64,000 nucleotides of DNA from Paenibacillus sp. OV219. Its GTDB lineage: Bacteria > Bacillota > Bacilli > Paenibacillales > Paenibacillaceae. Below, in pieces: positions 17,579-26,283 of this stretch (the stretch's first letter is position 1; every line of letters starts with the position of its first letter). Where the stretch lies: positions 124,001 to 188,000 of the forward strand of contig NZ_FOCJ01000001.1 of assembly GCF_900110075.1 (NCBI RefSeq). The letters are read 5' to 3'. A program made the position numbers and the translations under genes. The notes under the pieces were generated by a model. It was not told where the DNA came from and did not search any database. It saw only the letters and a list, made by a program, of their open reading frames with translations.

Positions 17579-17590
17579 GTTTTGAATGAA

Positions 17591-17616
17591 GGCTGCCGGT
17601 GAAGGCAGCCTTTTTT
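17591..17616 (+). terminator. Rho-independent terminator
   Basis: GGCTGCC and GGCAGCC separated by six bases, followed by six T. It closes the two-component and repeat-protein unit. Confidence 0.9.
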
Positions 17617-17704
17617 GTGGTCGAATATCCAGTAACATGAAATATCTAAGATTATGCATAAACGTGAAAGAAATTCGCAAGAAGGTTAACGCCAGCATAA
17701 TAGA

Positions 17705-17737
17705 AACCGCCGGCATCCATAGGGGAGGCCGGCGGTT
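17705..17737 (-). terminator. Possible terminator of the aldehyde dehydrogenase gene
   Basis: AACCGCCGG and CCGGCGGTT form a 9-bp perfect stem with a 15-base loop, 10 bp beyond the aldehyde dehydrogenase stop on the minus strand. The T-run after it is weak. Confidence 0.5.
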
Positions 17738-17747
17738 CGTCGTAGGA

Positions 17748-19202
17748 TTACTTGATGACAATAGATTTGAGCTGCGTAAACTCATAGATGCCGTCTACGC
17801 CGCCTTCTCTGCCGATGCCGCTCTTCTTGTACCCGCCGAACGGCCGGCTTTCGGAGCCTCGCGGCAAGTAGTCGTTGATATAAACTTGGCCAGCTTCGAT
17901 ACGCTTCGCGACGCGCAGCGCGCGGTGGATGTTGGTCGTCCATACAGCCGACACGAGTCCGAACTCGGTCTCGTTGGCGAGCGCGATCGCCTCTTCTTCG
18001 GTATCGAACGGAATGATCGACAGTACGGGACCGAAGATTTCCTCCCGGGCGATCGTCATCGCATTCGATACGTTCTTGAATACCGTAGGCTCTACGAAGA
18101 AGCCGTTCGCGTATGCGCCATCGGTCAGTCGGTTGCCGCCGCACACGAGCTCGGCGCCTTCGTCTTGGCCAACCTGAATATAATGCTGGATACGTTGCAA
18201 TTGCTTCTCGGAGATAACCGGACCGATCGTCGGATTGTCGAGTCCGTCGCCGATCTTGACTTGCTTCGCGGCCGTGCCGATCGTTGCCGCAAGCTCGTCC
18301 ACGATGGAGCGCTGCGCGAGCAGACGCGTGCCCGCTGCGCACACTTGACCGCTATTGAGGACGAACCCTCTGAGCGAGGCTATCGCCGCCGCTTGCAGAT
18401 CCGCGTCCTCGAATACGATGTTAGGCGACTTGCCGCCTAGCTCGAGCAGCACGGGGACGATACGCTCCGCGGCGGCCTTCATGATGTTCTGGCCGGTCTG
18501 TACCGATCCCGTGAAGGCGATCTTGCGCACGTCCGGATGGTTAACGAGCGCGGAACCGGCTTCGTTGCCGTAGCCCGTCACAACGTTGACGACTCCTGCC
18601 GGCATGCCGGCTTCCATGCACAGTCTCGCGAGCTCGAGCGTCGTGATGTTCGTATGCTCGGCGACCTTAATGACCATAGAGTTACCTGCGGCAAGCGCCG
18701 ATGCCAGTCCTCTGGAAGCGATCGTGAGAGGACCGTTCCAAGGCGTGATGTGCGCGGTTACGCCGTAAGGCTCGCGGGTCGTGAAGGACAACGAATTGTT
18801 GCCGTCCGGAATGACCGTTCCGAATATTTTATCCGCCATGCCCGCCGTATATTCGATCGTCGTAGCGCAGCCGAGCACTTCGTGGGTAGCTATGGCGAGC
18901 GGCTTGCCGGTATCGACGGATTCCCAGTAGGCGAGAGCTTCCTTGTTGTCGCGGAGCAGTTGAGCGAGCTTCATCAGCGTTCTGCCGCGCGTCGCGCCGT
19001 CCAGCGCGTACCAGGCTTTATAGCCCTCGACGGCGCTTTGAACGGCCAAGTTTACATCATCTTCATCGCCGCGAGCGAACGAAGCGAGCTTCGCGCCCGT
19101 GGATGGATTATATTCGTCGAAGTAGCGACCGTTCACCGGGGCATGCCACTCGCCGCCGTAGAAATGACCGTACTTCTCTTGCATAGGGTACAATTGAGTC
19201 AT
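17748..19202 (-). CDS. NAD(P)-dependent aldehyde dehydrogenase
   Basis: A full-length 484-residue member of the ALDH superfamily, oxidising an aldehyde to its acid. The catalytic glutamate lies in LLELGGKSPN near 258 and the catalytic cysteine in SGQVCAAGTR near 292. PWNGPL near 155 and the EEIFGPVLS stretch near 385 are also present. GGAGG lies seven bases before ATG 19202. It is 17 bp behind the broken alcohol dehydrogenase gene, an arrangement that would oxidise an alcohol in two steps. The region from 17.75 to 21.2 kb is visibly richer in G and C than its surroundings. This gene looks intact; the substrate is unknown. Confidence 0.92.
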   Translation of the reverse strand: MTQLYPMQEKYGHFYGGEWHAPVNGRYFDEYNPSTGAKLASFARGDEDDVNLAVQSAVEGYKAWYALDGATRGRTLMKLAQLLRDNKEALAYWESVDTGKPLAIATHEVLGCATTIEYTAGMADKIFGTVIPDGNNSLSFTTREPYGVTAHITPWNGPLTIASRGLASALAAGNSMVIKVAEHTNITTLELARLCMEAGMPAGVVNVVTGYGNEAGSALVNHPDVRKIAFTGSVQTGQNIMKAAAERIVPVLLELGGKSPNIVFEDADLQAAAIASLRGFVLNSGQVCAAGTRLLAQRSIVDELAATIGTAAKQVKIGDGLDNPTIGPVISEKQLQRIQHYIQVGQDEGAELVCGGNRLTDGAYANGFFVEPTVFKNVSNAMTIAREEIFGPVLSIIPFDTEEEAIALANETEFGLVSAVWTTNIHRALRVAKRIEAGQVYINDYLPRGSESRPFGGYKKSGIGREGGVDGIYEFTQLKSIVIK

Positions 19203-19219
19203 ATTTATTCCTCCGTAGG

Positions 19220-20317
19220 TTAGGCGTTCACGACGATGGACGCGCGCGTTACTTCGCGGTTAAGGGATTTCTCGATGGCTGTCGGAACTTCCTCCAGCGA
19301 GAAGGTTGCGTCGATCAGTTCATTGAACGGATATTTGTTCACGTTTCTTTCCAAGAATTGAAGCGCTTTGTACAGGTAAGACGGCTCGTATCCGGCTACG
19401 CCGATAATCTCGATGCACTTGTGGACGATAAAGGCGGGATCGACTTCGATTTTGCGACCCATGCTAATATTGCCCATGACCATATACTTAGCGCCGGTGC
19501 GGAGCAAGTAGGGACCTTGCGCGAAGGCGATCGGAATGCCGGCGACCTCGATGCCGACATCGGCTCCGAGTCCGTTCGTCAGTTCCTTCACGCGGGCGAC
19601 GACTTTGTCGAACGTGTCCGTCGCACCGTCCGACAGGTTGATCATATGGTCGGCGCCGAAGCGTTTAGCCATTTCCAGTCGGGAGGCAACGCCGTCGACG
19701 ATGATGACCGTAGCTCCGTGTTCCTTAGCAACGGCGCATGCATTAAGGCCGAGACCGCCCGCGCCTTGAATCAGGACGGTGTCGCCGGGCTTCACGCCGG
19801 CTTTGTCGATCGCGCAGTACACTTGGCTGAGCGCGCAGTTGACGCTCGATGCTTCCGCGTTCGTAACGTTATCCGGCACTTTGTAGAAATATTGATCGTG
19901 GTGCACGTAATAGTGGGTCGCGTAAGTCGCGCCGTGGAAGTGCGGGGCAACCTCTTGTTTTTGTAGCATGTATTTGCTGGCGTTGACGCAGCGGGCATAC
20001 AGTCCCTTCAAGCAGAACGTTCAGTTGTTGCAAGTGACTAAGTAGCAAGGTACGACGCGATCGCCGACCTTAAGCGGGTTGCCGGCGCTATCGGTCTGTC
20101 TGCGATCGCCCATCTCGATGACACGTCCGACCATTTCATGCCCGATGCCTCCATTGCACAGATGCGGCATGTCGCCCTTGGCGATATGCAGATCCGATCC
20201 GCAGACGTTCGTCTGAAGCACTTCCAGCAGCACCGCTTCCGGTTCGACTTTCGGAAGGTCGTACTCACGGATTTCGAATTTCATAGGCTCGGTCATCCAA
20301 ACCAATTGGCCTTTCAT
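19220..20317 (-). pseudogene. Zinc alcohol dehydrogenase interrupted by one in-frame TGA
   Basis: A medium-chain dehydrogenase in one continuous frame with a TGA at 20021-20023, codon 99. The N-terminal part has catalytic-zinc residues (TNVCGSD, GGIGHE). The C-terminal part has the NAD-binding GAGGLGLNA and ends normally at 19220. The stop falls inside the structural-zinc motif: CNN-stop-TFC followed by seven residues and C, exactly C-x2-C-x2-C-x7-C with the second cysteine replaced. TGC or TGT to TGA is a single-base change. ATG 20317 has AAGGAG nine bases upstream. A sequencing error or recoding as selenocysteine are the alternatives. Confidence 0.85.
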
Positions 20318-20403
20318 ATAGAACATCTCCTTAAAGTAGGGTGAGAGGTAGATTGAATGCGTCCTTATTATAAATCCGCGGTTGGATGCTGTATAATACG
20401 TAA

Positions 20404-20427
20404 GATCAATATGATATTGGGTTGATC
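20404..20427. promoter_or_regulatory. Candidate LysR-type operator
   Basis: GATCAA and TTGATC with a 12-base spacer lie between the divergent dehydrogenase and LysR genes, 23 bp before the regulator start. A TATAAT at 20392-20397 lies just upstream. The symmetry and position fit a LysR-type site. Confidence 0.45.
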
Positions 20428-20449
20428 CTATTAGGGAAGGAAATGCGGG

Positions 20450-21225
20450 ATGGAGCTGCTGCAGCTAAAATATTTTCAAACCGTAGCGCGCCTCGAGCAT
20501 ATGACGAAGGCGGCGGAGGAACTGAATATCGCTCAACCGTCTCTTAGTCAGACGATCGCCCGGTTGGAAGAGGATATCGGAGTCGCGCTGTTCGACCGGA
20601 AAGGACGGGCGATTCGCTTGAACCGATTCGGCCAAGTGTTCCTTGAGCGCGTGGAGCACATTCTGCAATCGATCGACGAGAGCGTACGGGAAGTGCGGGA
20701 CATGTCGGGGATGAACCGGGGCATTATCAAGCTGGCGGCATCGATCACGGGAAAGTCGATCTGTGTATCACCCAGTCTCCTATGGAAGGCGCCCATCTGG
20801 AGTGGAGTCTCCTTAGGACGGAAGCGATATATTTGATCGTATCGAAGGAGCACCAGTTGTCGCAACGTAAGAGCGTGTCCATCAAGGAACTGGAGAACGA
20901 GCGATTCATCAGCATGCATCGGGGATATTGGTCGAGGGAAATGATTGAGGAGTATTGCCGCAATGAAGGGTTCGTACCGAACTTCGCGATCGAGGTGGGG
21001 GAACCGGATGCGATGGTGCCCTTGGTCAAGCAGGGTCTAGGCGTTACCCTGGTTCCCGAACTAGGTTGGCTAAGGTGGCGGGATCAGCTGCCCCATCGGA
21101 TTCGAATTTCCGATCCAGGCTGCGTATCGCATTGGGGCTTAGTCTGGTCGAGTAAGCACTATATGCCCCCGGAGGTTCGGCTGTTCCGTCAATTCGTTAT
21201 TGCGTATTTCAATAAGCTTCCTTAA
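20450..21225 (+). pseudogene. LysR-type regulator with internal out-of-frame deletion
   Basis: The first 100 codons encode a normal LysR winged helix (LLQLKYFQTVARLEHMTKAA) up to KLAASIT. At about 20750 the coding shifts frame, resuming as GKVDLCITQSPMEG and running to a normal end at 21225. In intact relatives roughly 35 to 40 residues separate those two points, so about 110 bases appear lost from the effector domain. The remaining frame would give a truncated protein of 128 residues with only the DNA-binding part. It is divergent from the dehydrogenase genes it presumably controlled. Confidence 0.85.
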
Positions 21226-21291
21226 TAGGCGTCAACTTGGCTTACTTGAGAAACACGGAATTAAGTTATCGTATTTGCGGTGCCCAAGGAT

Positions 21292-22302
21292 TTATTGATC
21301 TACCGTTTTCCCAATATTTCTAAGATCGCGGAAGCTGACGAACGAATGGTTAGTTTCGTCCCATAAGTGGTAATGAATCGACTTGAAACTCGTTCCGAGC
21401 GTAACCGTTGTCACCTTCTGCAGGGGCGGAGAAGCATGATGGGCTTTCTCCAGATTGTAATTCGGTACTTTCGGACATAAATGGTGAACATGATGGAAAC
21501 CGATATTGCCTGTAATCCATTGCAGCGGCTTAGGCAGCTTGTAGTATGAGCTTCCGTCAATAGCGGCCTGGACGAAGCTCCATTCTTCGTCTTTTTCGTA
21601 GTAGGAATCCTCAAACTGATGTTGAACGTAGAACAACCACACGCCGAGCAATCCGGATATAAGAAAAGCGGGACCTTGTATCATGAGGAGAGCCTCCCAG
21701 CCAACAACCCAAGTCAAAACCGCATATAAAGCAATAACAGAAGCATTGGTAATAAACGTGTTCAAGCGTTCTTTACGTTTAGCTGTTTTACGGTTGAATC
21801 TGTTTTTGAGAAGGAAAACGGCGATCGGACCGATTAAGAACATCACGAATGGATGTCTATACATGCGGTAGAAAAGCTTTGTTCGTAGCGGAGCTGAACA
21901 ATATTCCTGAATGGTAAGCAGCCATATATCGCCGGTTCCACGCTTATCCAAATTACCGCTAGTTGCATGATGAATGGAATGGCTATGCTTCCATTGTTGG
22001 TAAGGAAAGAGAGTTATAACACCTAATATCATTCCAAGAATGTCGTTGGCTTTACTGTTTTTAAAAAAGGCATGATGACAACAATCGTGAAAAATGATGA
22101 ATGTCCGGACTAAAAATCCAGCAATTATAAATGTCAGCGGGAGCGTAATCCAATAGGAATAGGATAGACTCGCATAGGCAGCATACCAAAGAAAAAGAAG
22201 CGGGACTAGAGTATTGGCAAGCTGTCTAACACTTGTTTTTAGTTCAGGTTTCTCGAAAGGCGAAATCGATTGTTTCAGTTGCGAAATTTTAACTTGATTC
22301 AT
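21292..22302 (-). CDS. Acyl-lipid fatty acid desaturase
   Basis: A 336-residue di-iron membrane desaturase. The three histidine boxes are HDCCHHAFF near 72-80, HSIHHA near 108-113 and HHVHH near 272-276, with hydrophobic segments between. It resembles Des of Bacillus subtilis, which puts a double bond into membrane phospholipid acyl chains and is induced by cold. The ATG has GGAGG upstream. A second copy of that start region with a mini reading frame occurs 135 bp further upstream. No DesK/DesR pair lies in the window. Confidence 0.9.
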   Translation of the reverse strand: MNQVKISQLKQSISPFEKPELKTSVRQLANTLVPLLFLWYAAYASLSYSYWITLPLTFIIAGFLVRTFIIFHDCCHHAFFKNSKANDILGMILGVITLFPYQQWKHSHSIHHATSGNLDKRGTGDIWLLTIQEYCSAPLRTKLFYRMYRHPFVMFLIGPIAVFLLKNRFNRKTAKRKERLNTFITNASVIALYAVLTWVVGWEALLMIQGPAFLISGLLGVWLFYVQHQFEDSYYEKDEEWSFVQAAIDGSSYYKLPKPLQWITGNIGFHHVHHLCPKVPNYNLEKAHHASPPLQKVTTVTLGTSFKSIHYHLWDETNHSFVSFRDLRNIGKTVDQ

Positions 22303-22401
22303 TGTGTGCGGCCTCCATATATTTCATCGGGTTTGTAAATTATATTGATGATTTTGCTAGTGCGAGTACGGTCATAAACATTAATTAGTACTAAGTAATG
22401 T

Positions 22402-22437
22402 TTAATAGCTATTTATGAAAAAACGAACACACGTCAT
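22402..22437 (-). other. Mini reading frame in the desaturase leader
   Basis: A possible 11-residue peptide, MTCVRFFINSY, with AAAGGAGG 11 bases upstream. Its start region (GGAGGCCCGCACACCATG) is nearly identical to that of the desaturase (GGAGGCCGCACACAATG). A CACAC/GTGTG hairpin surrounds its ATG. It may be a leader peptide, or a duplicated start fragment without function. The rest of the 313-bp gap up to the VanZ gene shows no gene. Confidence 0.3.
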
Positions 22438-22614
22438 GGTGTGCGGGCCTCCTTTTATACCAACGCGTGAGTATCATATTCTGAACTAATCATATTATAG
22501 TTTGATTCCCGGCGAATCCGCCGCAAGTTCTTGTAACATCCTCGACTCTAGACGGGGATTCGTGCTCATACTAATCATTAATCTCGGCGTTAAGATGAAA
22601 AAAAGGGAGCTATT

Positions 22615-23166
22615 ATGAATAAACGAATACGATTACAAACCGTTATTTTATATGGTGTTTTCATCTGTTACATCTTTTTGCTCATTAAAATATTGTTCTT
22701 ATCGAGAGTTTCGATTACGGAGTTATTTAGTAGCCAAAGGACTGTAGTTCGGTCAATCAATCTCATTCCTTTTTATAGCATAAGTGAATTCATATCCGGC
22801 AGCTCTGCTAATTTAAAAAAATTCGCTTTTGGGAATGTGGCTGGAAATATCTTTATTTTTATTCCCTTTGGCTTATATTTGTCTGTATTTAAGAAGAATA
22901 AAAGGGTCATAGACAATCTGTTGTTTATATTCATAGTGAGTTTATTTGTTGAATTGATACAGGGACTTCTCGGCATAGGAACAGCCGATATTGATGATAT
23001 CATTCTAAATGGTTTAGGTGGATGGATTGGCATTATAGCGTATAAGTGTTTCCGATTTATATTACGAGATGAGAAAAAAGTACATACTGCAATCACAGTT
23101 TTATCGGTTATCATAGGATTACCCGTTATCTATTATTATTTATTCATGATAAAGATGAAGTTTTAA
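22615..23166 (+). CDS. VanZ family membrane protein
   Basis: A 183-residue protein with five hydrophobic segments and the VanZ pattern: NLIPFYSI near 48-55, GNVAGNIFIFIPFGLYL near 73-89, and the acidic ELIQGLLGIGTADIDDIILNGLGG spanning 113-136. AGGGAG precedes the ATG. VanZ gives low-level teicoplanin resistance in enterococci, but most relatives have no assigned role. It stands alone, ending at a terminator. Confidence 0.85.
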   Translation: MNKRIRLQTVILYGVFICYIFLLIKILFLSRVSITELFSSQRTVVRSINLIPFYSISEFISGSSANLKKFAFGNVAGNIFIFIPFGLYLSVFKKNKRVIDNLLFIFIVSLFVELIQGLLGIGTADIDDIILNGLGGWIGIIAYKCFRFILRDEKKVHTAITVLSVIIGLPVIYYYLFMIKMKF

Positions 23167-23180
23167 ATATACGAAAAATC

Positions 23181-23218
23181 AGGGCCTGAAGGAGTTACTT
23201 CTTCAAGGTCCTTTTTTT
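23181..23218 (+). terminator. Terminator of the VanZ gene
   Basis: AGGGCCTGAAG pairs with CTTCAAGGTCC (one bulge) and is followed by seven T. Confidence 0.8.
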
Positions 23219-23261
23219 ATGGTTTCAAAAGCAGCTGCACATCGAGGCTCGACGAGGCATG

Positions 23262-23310
23262 AAAAAACGCCGCCCCATGCAATTCTAATAAGAATTGCAT
23301 CGGGCGGCGT
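23262..23310 (-). terminator. Terminator of the propeller-protein gene
   Basis: Two 20-base arms at 23267-23286 and 23291-23310, mismatched at one position, with a 4-base loop. On the minus strand six T follow. Confidence 0.9.
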
Positions 23311-23320
23311 AAGAAATTAA

Positions 23321-25780
23321 TTAATTCACTGGAGAGGTAATGTCTATATTTCCGGTTTTCGCATCCCACTTCACAGATGCTTTCAGCGCTTCACTGATGA
23401 AGCGAAGCGGTACAAAGGTGGTCCCATTCTTGGCAAACGACGCTTGTTGCAGCGTAGCTTGCTGTCCGTTAATGAGGGCTTTTTTGCTGCCGAGCGTTAA
23501 TGAGATCGTAGTTGTACCTCTAAAAGCGGTAATTTTCTTCGTGGCCTGGTCCCATTTGACTGTCGCGTGGAGTGCCTCGAAAATGCCTCGCATCGGAACA
23601 AATGTCATTCCATTGATTTGAATAGGGCTCGTGCCGAAATTCTGGGCTTTCCCATTGATAAAGACCGTGTTTCGCGCACCGGAAGTTGCGCCTGCTCCTT
23701 GTGCCGGCTGGCCGGGTGTGGTAGAAGTCGGTGTCTCTACACTCGTGTTCTTCGCTCCGATGACAATTGTAAATTCCCGTTTCGTATCGGTAACTTTAAG
23801 GTTTGCCGTAGTCTGTTCGGTTAGCCCGTAGTTCGATGCTTGAATCGTCAGGGATGTGCCGGAAGGGACATTAGTTACCGTTGCTATGCCATTTTCGTCG
23901 ACCTGAGGGCCGACCATGCCTACATCTAGGTTATACAGTTGGGCATATCGAACGGGATTTCCATCTCCATCCACGACTTTAATGGTTATGGATGGCGCAA
24001 CTAGCATCTCATCAACAAACAATGGGAAGTACTTGGAGCTATACGGACCATCGGAATGGGACACAAATCCTTGCTTCTCTACCTTTACTGAAAATTCCCC
24101 ATCATCAGGTAAATTGTAGAAGGTGGCCGAGCCAGTGCTGTCGGACACCGAGGTGAATTCAGCGCCAGTATCTGTGAAGACGATCGTCACTTTCACATCT
24201 GATATTGCAGCCTTACTGCTAGGATCTGTAACAAGAACGCCAAACAGAGGTCCCGTAAAGATCTCTTTCATCATGATACCTACTCCACGGCTTTGACCAA
24301 GAAGCAGTCTTGCTTGAACCGACGAAGCTTCATACCCTTCTTGCGAAGCACGTATCGTATAGAGGCCTTCTTTTTCAAGCGTGAACGAAGCATTGCCTCC
24401 CGCATCTGTTACACCTGTAGCAGCAACTTCGCCTGCCTCGTTAATGACTTCTATCTTCGCGTTCGCAATAAGATATTTTGAATGATCAACCACTCCGACT
24501 AGAAACTTGCCGGTCGTTGCTGTTACATAAGAGGGTTCAGGGATGATCCGCGGGTTGGGAGGCGTACCGCCTTGATCTCCAAGCGCGATTAACTGACGAG
24601 GGTACCCTCCGACTATGTTTCCAGGATGCTGCTCGTCAGCCATGACGAGTTCCTCCGAACTGACATACAGCGTACCATCCGGGCCAAGTGCGACAGAAGG
24701 GATGATGCCGAGCTCAAAGTAGCTGTGATCCCACACTTGACCGTAATGAAAGACCGCTCCCGTTCCGGCAAAATACATCCATTTCAGTTTACCAGCGGCG
24801 TCAACGGCATAGACATGCTCGTCATAGCTGCCGAAATAGATTGTGCCGTCAGGACCGATGACAGGTCTGCTGAGTTCAGCGCGGCCTTTATCGAGAAAAG
24901 TAACTCCTTCTGCGGTAATAAAGGTCCACTTTAGCTTTCCTTCCGCATCATAGGCCTTCATCTGATCGCCGTCGCCGATATACACGCTTCCGTCTTTCGC
25001 TACCGTGAATACCGGAGCTAAAGGACCAAAGCCGGGCTCGCGATATTGTATTCTTCGCTTCTCCGTACCATCTGGCGCGATTAAGTTAATATCCCCCCAA
25101 GAATCGTAGGCGTATATCGTTCCGTCGGCGCCGACGTATGGAGCGTCTCCGGTCTTTGGATTGTTCCATTTGACGGTTCCGTCTGGCGCAATCGCCGTTA
25201 AACCATCGCCGTCGGTTCCAATATATACGGTTCCATCGGAAGAGAAAACAGGCATCGTTTTGAATTCATAGATGTTGCCGTGATCGATGGACCATTTAAC
25301 AGTGCCGTCCGGGTTAAGGGCGGCAAGCTCTTTGCCACTTTGTACGTAAACGGTACCGTCCGGGCTGACGGCAGGAGCCGTTAATCGGGTTGTCGAACTG
25401 TACGTCCATTTGAGTGTACCGTCGGGATTGACGGCTGCCAAATCATTATGGGGATCCCCCGTGAATCCATTAAATGAAATATAAATAGTGCCATCTCGGC
25501 CGATTGCCGGTTTCGTGCTGTGATAATTGACATTTGGCAAATCAAAATACCACAATACTTGTCCTGACGGCGAGATCGCGTTTAGCCCTTCACCGCCCGA
25601 ATAGATCGTACCGTCATTCCCGAAGACGACGGGATCCCTGCTATTCATATCCAATGTCCATTTCTTAATAGGATTACTTGGACCTATTCCGCTCGAAGCT
25701 GCTGCTGCGTGTCCTTCTATTGCTGTGTTTCCTGTTAGCCAGAACAGAATCACAGTCAACATGATTGCCAGTCGTTTCAA
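23321..25780 (-). CDS. Secreted beta-propeller protein with Ig-like/CNA-like repeats and copper-amine-oxidase-type C-terminal domain
   Basis: TTG 25780 lies seven bases after AGGAGG and gives a signal peptide KRLAIMLTVILFWLTGNTAIEG. Residues about 45-390 are PQQ-like propeller blades, each with a DGT(I/V)Y phrase seen more than ten times. Three carboxypeptidase-regulatory-like or B-type Ig segments follow to about 630, marked VDHSKY, VTDPSSKAAISDV and VKVVDGDGNPV. After a T/P/G-rich linker, two copies of the copper-amine-oxidase N-terminal-like unit (VPMRGIFEALHATVKWD, VPLRFISEALKASVKWD) end the protein. These units are common wall-attached modules in Paenibacillus and carry no oxidase activity. 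The ligand is unknown. Confidence 0.88.
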   Translation of the reverse strand: MKRLAIMLTVILFWLTGNTAIEGHAAAASSGIGPSNPIKKWTLDMNSRDPVVFGNDGTIYSGGEGLNAISPSGQVLWYFDLPNVNYHSTKPAIGRDGTIYISFNGFTGDPHNDLAAVNPDGTLKWTYSSTTRLTAPAVSPDGTVYVQSGKELAALNPDGTVKWSIDHGNIYEFKTMPVFSSDGTVYIGTDGDGLTAIAPDGTVKWNNPKTGDAPYVGADGTIYAYDSWGDINLIAPDGTEKRRIQYREPGFGPLAPVFTVAKDGSVYIGDGDQMKAYDAEGKLKWTFITAEGVTFLDKGRAELSRPVIGPDGTIYFGSYDEHVYAVDAAGKLKWMYFAGTGAVFHYGQVWDHSYFELGIIPSVALGPDGTLYVSSEELVMADEQHPGNIVGGYPRQLIALGDQGGTPPNPRIIPEPSYVTATTGKFLVGVVDHSKYLIANAKIEVINEAGEVAATGVTDAGGNASFTLEKEGLYTIRASQEGYEASSVQARLLLGQSRGVGIMMKEIFTGPLFGVLVTDPSSKAAISDVKVTIVFTDTGAEFTSVSDSTGSATFYNLPDDGEFSVKVEKQGFVSHSDGPYSSKYFPLFVDEMLVAPSITIKVVDGDGNPVRYAQLYNLDVGMVGPQVDENGIATVTNVPSGTSLTIQASNYGLTEQTTANLKVTDTKREFTIVIGAKNTSVETPTSTTPGQPAQGAGATSGARNTVFINGKAQNFGTSPIQINGMTFVPMRGIFEALHATVKWDQATKKITAFRGTTTISLTLGSKKALINGQQATLQQASFAKNGTTFVPLRFISEALKASVKWDAKTGNIDITSPVN

Positions 25781-25893
25781 TAAAATGCCTCCTAGAGTAT
25801 GGATGTAATACCAAATCATTTAAACATAGGCGTTTCCAGATGTCTATATGAAATGCATTAACCCTCGTAAAGGAGTCTTAGGGAGTATCCATC

Positions 25894-25929
25894 AAAAAAG
25901 AAGCCATCCTCATACTTGAAGGATGGCTT
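25894..25929 (-). terminator. Terminator of the quinol oxidase operon
   Basis: AAGCCATCC (25901-25909) and GGATGGCTT (25921-25929) form a perfect stem; on the minus strand a T-run follows. Confidence 0.88.
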
Positions 25930-25943
25930 TAATAATCAATAAC

Positions 25944-26282
25944 CTAATACATCTTATTATGATCCATAATCCAAATGGAACCATATATGACCACAATTAC
26001 GATGATCAACCCAAGAATGAGCGTTACGAGGTTATAACGCGGCCCTTTCTCTTCTCGCAAGTGCATGAAGAACAGCAGCTGCACCGCAAATTGCAAAACC
26101 GCCGTGGCGAGCAGTAAGATGATCGTCGCTGTCCTCCCCATCCAATTATCCACGACAGCAAGTATCGGGATAACAGTCAGGATTATGGACAGCAGAAATC
26201 CTATAACGTACTCTCCCAGCGAGCCGTGGTGCCCAGCATGGCCTCCCTGATTTCCATGTCCGATTGTATGATTTTGCGCCAA
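25944..26282 (-). CDS. cyoD: Quinol oxidase subunit IV
   Basis: A 112-residue protein with three membrane segments, a histidine-rich N-terminus (HGNQGGHAGHHG) and the family motif VLQFAVQLLFFMHLREE near 61-77. It is the small accessory subunit of haem-copper quinol oxidases (CyoD, or QoxD of Bacillus). It begins one base after the subunit III stop and ends the operon. Confidence 0.9.
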   Translation of the reverse strand: MAQNHTIGHGNQGGHAGHHGSLGEYVIGFLLSIILTVIPILAVVDNWMGRTATIILLLATAVLQFAVQLLFFMHLREEKGPRYNLVTLILGLIIVIVVIYGSIWIMDHNKMY

Positions 26283-26283
26283 G

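Noticed and set aside
17586-19223. Long plus-strand frames opposite the aldehyde dehydrogenase
   Set aside because: They mirror a clear full-length gene; high GC makes antisense stops rare.
20404-20427. Transposon or integration border at the GC-rich block
   Set aside because: The inverted repeat is small, lies between divergent genes, and no transposase or target duplication was seen.
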